From Proteobacteria bacterium UBA7447 (GTDB taxonomy: Bacteria; Pseudomonadota; Gammaproteobacteria; Arenicellales; UBA868): a stretch of 13,037 nt of DNA. The translations under genes were made by a program, and so were the position numbers. Below are positions 1-4,880 of this stretch, piece after piece (within the stretch, counting starts at the first letter, position 1; every line of letters begins with the position of its first letter). The DNA lies in assembly GCA_002477475.1 (NCBI GenBank), contig DLPX01000033.1, forward strand, positions 110,682 to 123,718, in the 5' to 3' direction. The notes under the pieces were generated by a model, which saw only the letters and a program-made list of their open reading frames with translations, ran no database searches and was not told the origin of the DNA.

Positions 1-93
1 CGGATAGCGAGCACACCAGTCATCCGATGTCGTTGCTTTTGCTGACGCATCTTCACACTCGAAGGAGTCCGGATAGCGGTCACACCAGTCATC
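1..93. repeat. Imperfect direct repeat, 24-base units 69 bases apart
   Basis: Bases 1-24 and 70-93 match at 22 of 24 positions (cggatagcg..cacaccagtcatc). The 69-base period is exactly 23 codons. It encodes the repeated DDWCxRYP block of the minus-strand lipoprotein, so this is an intragenic protein-coding repeat rather than a mobile element. Confidence 0.75.
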
Positions 94-270
94 TGGCTTG
101 GCAACTGCGGCCACGACCGCGGGCGCCATTGACACTGCCGGCGCAGGCGCAGCGGCCGTTGCCGACCCTGCTTCCGTTTCGGTGGGTTTGGCGGTGACAC
201 AACCCGTGGCGACAGCGGCTATTGAGACCAGTGCCAGCAAGGTGCGTATAGGTGTTGCGTTCATTCTCAT
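1..270 (-). CDS. Lipoprotein with repeated DDWCxRYP motif (partial, C-terminus outside window)
   Basis: Reading leftwards from an ATG at 270-268, 90 codons stay open to the window edge. The first 24 residues form a lipoprotein signal: MRMN and one more Arg, a hydrophobic stretch (LLALVSIAAVA), then the lipobox ATGC with C24 as the lipidated residue. Position +2 is Val, so outer-membrane retention is expected. A low-complexity Ala/Pro/Thr linker (about residues 25-58) follows, typical of a tether. Next come two copies of DDWCxRYP, at residues 60-67 and 83-90, 23 residues apart; the first continues DSFEC. The second reaches the window edge, so more copies may follow. I do not recognise the family. 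Paired Cys residues suggest disulfides in the periplasm. The gene is divergent from arsC with a 126-base gap. An in-frame ATG two codons later (264) is an alternative start. Confidence 0.72.
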   Translation of the reverse strand, partial: MRMNATPIRTLLALVSIAAVATGCVTAKPTETEAGSATAAAPAPAVSMAPAVVAAVAKPDDWCDRYPDSFECEDASAKATTSDDWCARYP

Positions 271-384
271 CGGGTCGCTCTCTGTGGAATGTTTGCGTAT
301 AAAATCACGCCGTTTAGCGGGAGTTTTTGCAGTGCGGAATATCGATCGCAATGTAACTATTACCCTCTGATCTGTCAAGAAATT

Positions 385-390
385 AAAGGA
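385..390 (+). promoter_or_regulatory. Ribosome binding site of arsC
   Basis: AAAGGA lies 6 bases before the ATG at 397. It decides this start over the longer open frame beginning at 289. Confidence 0.7.
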
Positions 391-396
391 ATCCCT

Positions 397-738
397 ATGG
401 CAATTCAGATCTATCACAACCCCCGCTGTTCAAAGTCACGGGCCACGCTTGCACTCCTTGCAGAACAAGGGATTGAGCCTGAAATCATCGATTATCTGAA
501 CGATCCTCCCAGCGAAACCACCTTGAAAAAGATCCAAAAAGCACTTGGCTGTGCGGTTGCTGACATGGTTCGCAAGAAAGAAGCGCCTTATGCGGAAAAT
601 GGCCTTGAGGTGACCAGTGAAGACGGGCTGATCACGGCCATCGCAAAGTTTCCGATCCTCTTGGAAAGGCCCATTGTCGTTAACGGTGACCGCGCCGCAA
701 TCGGTCGTCCGCCCGAGAACGTTCTCGGTATCCTGTAA
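397..738 (+). CDS. arsC: Arsenate reductase, glutaredoxin-type (ArsC/YfgD family)
   Basis: A 113-residue thioredoxin-fold protein of the ArsC family, closest by eye to E. coli YfgD. The N-terminus IYHNPRCSKSR carries the catalytic Cys (C11) that forms the enzyme-arsenate adduct. R59, R91 (in RPIVV) and R104 (in IGRPPE) match the three anion-binding arginines of E. coli ArsC. The frame is open further upstream, but the ATG at 397 is preceded by AAAGGA (385-390, 6-base spacer) and gives the family length. The reaction would be reduction of As(V) to As(III) with glutathione/glutaredoxin. There is no arsR, arsB or acr3 nearby. In E. coli yfgD sits beside hda, as it nearly does here, so a housekeeping redox role is as likely as arsenic resistance. 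wrbA follows after 25 bases, probably as one transcript. Confidence 0.93.
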   Translation: MAIQIYHNPRCSKSRATLALLAEQGIEPEIIDYLNDPPSETTLKKIQKALGCAVADMVRKKEAPYAENGLEVTSEDGLITAIAKFPILLERPIVVNGDRAAIGRPPENVLGIL

Positions 739-763
739 CGCCATCTCATAATCGACTCGCGCA

Positions 764-1360
764 ATGTCTGAAATACTGGTCCTGTACTACAGCCGCTATG
801 GTGCCGTCGAAGCAATGGCGCGGCTCGTGTGTCAGGGCATCGAAAGCATGCCGGGCTGCACTGCCCGCCTCAGAACCGTTCCACCGGTCTCGGCAACATC
901 CGAGAGCACTGCGCCAGAGATTCCCTCCAAAGGCCCCCCCTACGTCGAGCAGCGGGATCTGGATGAGTGTGACGCACTGGCTCTAGGAAGTCCCACACGC
1001 TTTGGTCAGATGGCCGCTCCCTTGGCCTATTTTCTTCAACAAACCGGATCCGATTGGCTTGCCGGTACGCTCGCAGGCAAGCCGGCCGGGGTCTTTACTT
1101 CCTCATCAACCCAGCATGGCGGACAGGAGTCGACTTTGCTCTCCATGATGCTCCCCCTGCTGCATCATGGCATGCTGATCTGTGGCCTGCCATTTACCGA
1201 ATCCGCCCTCAATCGAACTGAGACCGGCGGCACGCCTTATGGCCCCAGTCATATCGCCGGCAGCGCCGACAACAATCCCATTAGTGCAGATGAAGCCGCA
1301 CTATGTCGAGCGCTGGGGGCAAGACTCTCCATTGCGGCCGACGCCCTCAGAAAAGACTAA
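764..1360 (+). CDS. wrbA: NAD(P)H:quinone oxidoreductase, flavodoxin-like WrbA
   Basis: 198 residues, the same length as E. coli WrbA. The N-terminal ILVLYYSRYGAVEAMA is the FMN phosphate-binding loop of the flavodoxin fold (beta1, loop, alpha1). LALGSPTRFGQMAAPL (about residues 72-87) and the stretch around TSSSTQHGGQE (about 113-123) are the WrbA-specific FMN/quinone-binding segments, with GTPYGPSHIAG near 156-166. WrbA is a tetrameric cytosolic enzyme that reduces quinones by two electrons and so avoids semiquinone radicals. No clear Shine-Dalgarno precedes the ATG. It probably depends on read-through from arsC 25 bases upstream, with which it makes a small redox-defence pair. Its TAA stop (1358-1360) overlaps the TAG stop of the convergent hda gene. 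Confidence 0.95.
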   Translation: MSEILVLYYSRYGAVEAMARLVCQGIESMPGCTARLRTVPPVSATSESTAPEIPSKGPPYVEQRDLDECDALALGSPTRFGQMAAPLAYFLQQTGSDWLAGTLAGKPAGVFTSSSTQHGGQESTLLSMMLPLLHHGMLICGLPFTESALNRTETGGTPYGPSHIAGSADNNPISADEAALCRALGARLSIAADALRKD

Positions 1361-2064
1361 CTCGACAGCAAACGGCCGGCCAGTTCGCGGACAAACGGCA
1401 CAGTCAATCGGCGCTGATGCGAGAAGGCTTCGTCGTCGATCTGGTCCAGCAGGGCGAACAAAGTGGCAGGATCACGGCGGACCCGACGTAGAAGATAAGC
1501 GACCACGACGTCCGACAACTCGAGTCCGCGCAGCCGCGCGCGCAGTTTCATGGCTTCAGGCAACTGCCCTTCGTTCAGTGGCTGCACTCGCCAGCTACCT
1601 CCTGATGCGAGGCGGGTTGCAAGATCTGCAAGCTCAAAACCCGATTGAGAAGGCGGGTATCTTCCAGCGACAAGCAGGCTGCCTCCAGAGGGTATCAACC
1701 GCTCGTACAACGCCAGCATGGCCTCTTCCCAAAACGCATCGCCACTGACCGAATCGATATCATCCAGACAGACGATCTGGGAACCGCTCAGATCTGCAAC
1801 CATTTCTGGGCCAACCCCTTCGAGTCCTAAAGAGACATATGCGGGTGCCTGCGGCGCCGTGGAACCCGCCTTACAGAATGCCTGTAGCAGGTGGGACTTC
1901 CCAGCACCCTTTGCGCCATGAAGAAAGATCACACGCAGGTCAGGGTCCACATCAGGATTCTGCAGCAGAGCAACAATCTGCTGGTTGTCGCCGGCGAAAA
2001 AATTTTCAAATGACGCCTGATCTTTCAGGCGCAAAGGCAGTCGGATCTGACCAGTCTTAGCCAA
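1357..2064 (-). CDS. hda: DnaA regulatory inactivator Hda (TTG start)
   Basis: An AAA+ protein homologous to DnaA domain III. Loaded on the beta clamp, it stimulates hydrolysis of DnaA-bound ATP (RIDA) and so prevents re-initiation of replication. From the TTG at 2064 it is 235 residues (E. coli Hda is 233). Residues 6-11, QIRLPL, match the N-terminal clamp-binding hexapeptide seen at the same place in E. coli Hda (QLSLPL-like). Walker A GAKGAGKS is at about 50-57, Walker B IVCLDDID at about 97-104, the box VII segment DLATRL has Arg at about 151, and the sensor-2 region LLRRVRRDPATLFALLDQID lies near the C-terminus. The frame extends upstream without a stop, but that part reads as a shadow of the preceding gene. 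The TTG has AGAAGG 8 bases before it, and there is no in-frame ATG close by. It lies 26 bases after the phosphatidyltransferase, probably in one operon. Confidence 0.93.
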   Translation of the reverse strand: MAKTGQIRLPLRLKDQASFENFFAGDNQQIVALLQNPDVDPDLRVIFLHGAKGAGKSHLLQAFCKAGSTAPQAPAYVSLGLEGVGPEMVADLSGSQIVCLDDIDSVSGDAFWEEAMLALYERLIPSGGSLLVAGRYPPSQSGFELADLATRLASGGSWRVQPLNEGQLPEAMKLRARLRGLELSDVVVAYLLRRVRRDPATLFALLDQIDDEAFSHQRRLTVPFVRELAGRLLSS

Positions 2065-2071
2065 AGCGTCG

Positions 2072-2079
2072 CCCTTCTC
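2072..2079 (-). promoter_or_regulatory. Ribosome binding site deciding the hda TTG start
   Basis: Read on the minus strand, GAGAAGGG is followed by 7-8 bases and then the TTG at 2064. Together with the clamp-binding motif at residue 6, this fixes the start of hda. Confidence 0.65.
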
Positions 2080-2090
2080 AGATATAAAAA

Positions 2091-2651
2091 CTACGCTGCG
2101 GCATCCGAGGACCGGAGAACCCAGAAATAGACATAATGAAAGGCGCTTGCGAGTGTCGTCGCGACTACCAGCCAAAGCACCGCATCCGTGAAAGGTGCCA
2201 GCACAAGCCACTCCACCTGCTCGAGCATGATCAGCACGACCAGCAAGATCTGCAGAAAAGTGTTCAGTTTGCTCACGGGACTCGGTTGCATTCGTACCTC
2301 CCCATGCACCCATTGCAGCACCAGAACGCCGCCGATGATCCCAAGATCTCGGAAACCGATCAGCAGCAAGAGCCAAAACGGGATATCGCCCGCCAAGGTC
2401 AACATGACATAGGTGCTGACAATCAGCATCTTGTCCGCAAGCGGATCAAGAATCGAGCCCAGACGCGTTACGGCATCAAAGCGCTTTGCAATCCATCCAT
2501 CGAGCCCATCAGTGATGCCGGCGATAACAAAGATGACAAGTGCCGCACCATAACGACCTTCATACAAGAACAGGATCAGGACCGGTACCGCACCGATCCG
2601 AAGAAGCGTCAGTAGATTAGGAAGCTGATAAAGCAACGACATGCGGGGCAT
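2091..2651 (-). CDS. CDP-alcohol phosphatidyltransferase family membrane protein (PgsA-like)
   Basis: An integral inner-membrane enzyme of the CDP-alcohol phosphatidyltransferase class. It transfers a phosphatidyl group from CDP-diacylglycerol to an alcohol, giving for example phosphatidylglycerol phosphate. The signature D-x2-DG-x2-A-x(n)-G-x3-D-x3-D is present as TDGLDGWIAKR then GSILDPLADK, with all four metal-binding Asp intact. The LPNLLTLLRI start is typical of PgsA-like proteins, and further hydrophobic helices give about five or six membrane spans. From the ATG at 2651 it is 186 residues (E. coli PgsA 182). An upstream in-frame ATG at 2726 would add 25 polar residues and leave only 40 bases before purM; an ATG at 2642 is also possible. 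The substrate cannot be told from sequence: it could be a true PgsA or a paralogue. It precedes hda in the same direction. Confidence 0.88.
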   Translation of the reverse strand: MPRMSLLYQLPNLLTLLRIGAVPVLILFLYEGRYGAALVIFVIAGITDGLDGWIAKRFDAVTRLGSILDPLADKMLIVSTYVMLTLAGDIPFWLLLLIGFRDLGIIGGVLVLQWVHGEVRMQPSPVSKLNTFLQILLVVLIMLEQVEWLVLAPFTDAVLWLVVATTLASAFHYVYFWVLRSSDAAA

Positions 2652-2766
2652 AGAACTCAATTCGGGCGCGGTAACCGCTGAATGCTGACAGTCGCGATGA
2701 TTCAACTCCCTTTCCCGACCGGACATACGATACCATAAGTGTTTGGTTTAGCTCCTGTGTTTTCCC

Positions 2767-3804
2767 GTGGCCCCTCCAAGCGATACCCCCCTCAGTTACC
2801 GCGACGCCGGCGTTGATATCGACGCGGGTGACGATCTCGTCGAACGCATCAAACCTTTAGTCCGACGTACCCAGCGGCCGGAATGCCTCGGTGGAATTGG
2901 CGGCTTCGGCGGACTTTTTGAGCTGCCCACAGAACGGTATGAAAAACCCGTACTGGTCTCTGGTACCGACGGTGTCGGCACCAAACTCAAGCTTGCCATC
3001 ACACTGGACTGTCACGACACAATCGGTATTGATCTCGTCGCCATGTGTGTTAACGATATTCTCGTGGTGGGCGCTGAACCGCTGTATTTCCTGGATTATT
3101 TCGCCACCGCTGCGCTTTCCCCCTTGCAGGCGGAATCGGTAATCTCCGGCATTGCGACAGGATGCGAGCTGGCGGGAGCTGCCCTGATCGGAGGCGAAAC
3201 TGCCGAAATGCCGGGGATGTATCAGTCCGGGGACTACGATCTTGCAGGATTCTGCGTTGGCGTTGTCGAGAAGAAAGACATCATCGACGGCGGGGACATT
3301 CGTGCCGGAGATCAGGTGATCGGTCTTGCATCCACCGGGCTGCACTCAAACGGCTACTCGCTCGCGCGGGCCATTATTGGCCGAAGCAGCGTTTCACTGG
3401 ATACGCCTATCGAGGCCAGCACGCTTGGGCAGACACTGCTGACGCCAACACGGATTTACGTCAGAAGCATTCTCGATCTACTGAAGGCCTGCCCTGTCAA
3501 GGGAATTGCCCACATTACCGGAGGCGGCTTAACGGGCAATATTCCACGCATATTGCCGGAGGGTCTTGAATGCCATATCGACCCGAACGCCTGGCAGCGC
3601 CCGGAAATATTCCAATGGCTGCAATCCGAAGGTCAGGTTGCGGACGACGAGATGTGGCGAACCTTCAACTGTGGCATTGGGCTAATCATCATCATCGCTT
3701 CCGAGAATGCTGAAAAAGCGAAAACACTGCTTGAGCAATGCGGTGAGACCGCTTTTCATATCGGAGAGATTCAGGCCGGTGGTGCAGGCGTTGTCTTCCT
3801 ATAA
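2767..3804 (+). CDS. purM: Phosphoribosylformylglycinamidine cyclo-ligase (AIR synthetase, GTG start)
   Basis: 345 residues, equal to E. coli PurM. It performs the fifth step of de novo purine synthesis: FGAM plus ATP gives AIR, ADP and phosphate. Family segments are in order: LSYRDAGVDIDAGDDLVERIKP (about 9-30); the Gly-rich GGIGGFGGLF (about 42-51); VSGTDGVGTKLKLA (about 64-77), which carries the ATP/metal-binding Asp; VNDILVVGAEPLYFLDYF (about 95-112); and GGETAEMPGMY (about 142-152). The C-terminal domain has GLHSNGYSLAR and HITGGGLTGNIPRIL. The start is GTG at 2767; no in-frame ATG gives a full N-terminus, and no clear Shine-Dalgarno is seen. It is divergent from the phosphatidyltransferase gene and overlaps purN at its 3' end, so the two purine enzymes are co-translated. 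Confidence 0.97.
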   Translation: MAPPSDTPLSYRDAGVDIDAGDDLVERIKPLVRRTQRPECLGGIGGFGGLFELPTERYEKPVLVSGTDGVGTKLKLAITLDCHDTIGIDLVAMCVNDILVVGAEPLYFLDYFATAALSPLQAESVISGIATGCELAGAALIGGETAEMPGMYQSGDYDLAGFCVGVVEKKDIIDGGDIRAGDQVIGLASTGLHSNGYSLARAIIGRSSVSLDTPIEASTLGQTLLTPTRIYVRSILDLLKACPVKGIAHITGGGLTGNIPRILPEGLECHIDPNAWQRPEIFQWLQSEGQVADDEMWRTFNCGIGLIIIIASENAEKAKTLLEQCGETAFHIGEIQAGGAGVVFL

Positions 3805-4432
3805 CATCGAAGCCCGTTGCCGGATTGTGGTACTGATCAGCGGCAACGGCAGCAATCTTCAGGCGATTATTGATCACTGCAACGACGGCGAGATATCGGC
3901 TGAGGTGGTGGCCGTCATCAGCAATGTGCAATCTGCTTTTGGCCTCACGCGAGCCCGCTTGGCAGGTATCGAGGCACTCTGCCTTAATCATCAGGGATTT
4001 ATAAGCCGTACGGCTTTTGATGAGGCTCTCACGACCCTGGTTGAGGATTTCCGTCCAGACCTGGTCGCCTTGGCCGGGTTCATGCGCATTCTCAGCCCCG
4101 CGTTTGTCAATCAATTTGCAGGCCGCCTGATGAACATCCACCCTTCTTTACTTCCGCACTATCCCGGTTTGGACACCCACCGGCGAGCAATTGCGGACGG
4201 CGCCAGGGAACACGGCGCAACGGTCCATTTTGTCACCCAAGATCTTGATGCGGGCCCCGTGATCATCCAGGGCCGGGTGAAAGTCTGCGAGAATGACTCG
4301 GAGCACTCACTCTCAACGCGCGTCCACGAAATAGAGCATCGCATCTATCCTCAAGCCGTTCACTGGTTCGCCTCAGGCCGACTGAGACTGGAGGATGATG
4401 TCGCAATCCTGGATGGAGAACCTCTGGCCTGA
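3779..4432 (+). CDS. purN: Phosphoribosylglycinamide formyltransferase (GTG start, overlaps purM)
   Basis: GAR transformylase, the third step of de novo purine synthesis, using 10-formyltetrahydrofolate. Family segments: IVVLISGNGSNLQAIID (about 16-32, phosphate-binding loop); LVALAGFMRILSPAFV (about 95-110, folate site); NIHPSLLPHYPGLDTHR with N119 and H121; and DLDAGPVI with D157. N119, H121 and D157 correspond to catalytic N106, H108 and D144 of E. coli PurN, with the same His-Asp distance of 36. The chosen start is GTG at 3779, with GGAGAG at 3763-3768 (10-base spacer), giving 217 residues and a 26-base overlap with purM. A GTG at 3782 and a TTG at 3791 are alternatives. An ATG at 3707 would lie deep inside purM. 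It is probably translationally coupled to purM. Confidence 0.95.
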   Translation: MVQALSSYNIEARCRIVVLISGNGSNLQAIIDHCNDGEISAEVVAVISNVQSAFGLTRARLAGIEALCLNHQGFISRTAFDEALTTLVEDFRPDLVALAGFMRILSPAFVNQFAGRLMNIHPSLLPHYPGLDTHRRAIADGAREHGATVHFVTQDLDAGPVIIQGRVKVCENDSEHSLSTRVHEIEHRIYPQAVHWFASGRLRLEDDVAILDGEPLA

Positions 4433-4464
4433 CGAATTCCGACCGCTTCCGCGTTTAAATTTTT

Positions 4465-4851
4465 TCAGGTTTTAAGGCGTGCCTGCACCGTGATCTCAAC
4501 GCTAGAACCGCCGAAAAGCCGCGGTGACTCAGTGGTCGTGCGCGCAGGGAACGCCGCGCCTTGGAAAAACTGCCGATAGGCGCTATCCATCTGATCGAAG
4601 TAACGCAGATCAGAAAGATGCACATCCGACCGGACGATATCACTGAACCCCAGACCCATCTCCTCGAGTATTTCCGAAATCACCTGCATCACCGCAGTGG
4701 TTTCCTTTTCCGGATCTCCCAAAACCGTCTGACCCTGTGGAAAGTCTGCGGCCACGAGGCCTGAGAGATAGGCATAGCGGTCATCGGTGACGACCTGGCT
4801 GAAGGGCGCGCTTGATTCCGGGACGGCTTTTGGCTGCTGTCTTTTGATCAA
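4465..4851 (-). CDS. RidA family protein (YjgF/YER057c/UK114), TTG start
   Basis: A 128-residue chorismate-mutase-like fold protein of the RidA/Rid superfamily, cytosolic and trimeric in known members. PARTTT places R104 where RidA has Arg105, the residue that binds the substrate carboxylate. SSVEITVQARL supplies E119, matching RidA Glu120. This argues for a catalytically competent enamine/imine deaminase, the activity that removes reactive 2-aminoacrylate made by PLP enzymes. It is not obviously RidA itself; it may be one of the Rid2-7 groups, so no symbol is given. The start appears to be TTG at 4851; the frame continues open upstream into the end of clpA without a better start or Shine-Dalgarno, so the N-terminus is uncertain. 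It follows clpA by 29 bases and is probably transcribed with it. It converges on purN with 32 bases between and no clear hairpin terminator. Confidence 0.88.
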   Translation of the reverse strand: MIKRQQPKAVPESSAPFSQVVTDDRYAYLSGLVAADFPQGQTVLGDPEKETTAVMQVISEILEEMGLGFSDIVRSDVHLSDLRYFDQMDSAYRQFFQGAAFPARTTTESPRLFGGSSVEITVQARLKT

Positions 4852-4880
4852 GAGATTAGAACCGTATTGACACTTATCTC

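Noticed and set aside
1..93. Repeat at the left edge as a CRISPR or mobile-element repeat
   Set aside because: The period is an exact multiple of three and it encodes a protein repeat within an open frame; there are no spacers and only two copies in view.
98..370. Plus-strand open frame of 90 residues rich in Ala and Thr
   Set aside because: It is antisense to the lipoprotein linker, whose Ala/Pro codons give a low-complexity shadow; no Shine-Dalgarno and no domain.
289..396. 36-residue N-terminal extension of ArsC
   Set aside because: Family alignment begins at MAIQIYHNPRC, and AAAGGA fits the ATG at 397.
2065..2376. Long N-terminal extension of Hda
   Set aside because: It overlaps the phosphatidyltransferase in another frame, is Arg/Gly-rich without homology, and disagrees with the clamp motif position and the Shine-Dalgarno before TTG 2064.
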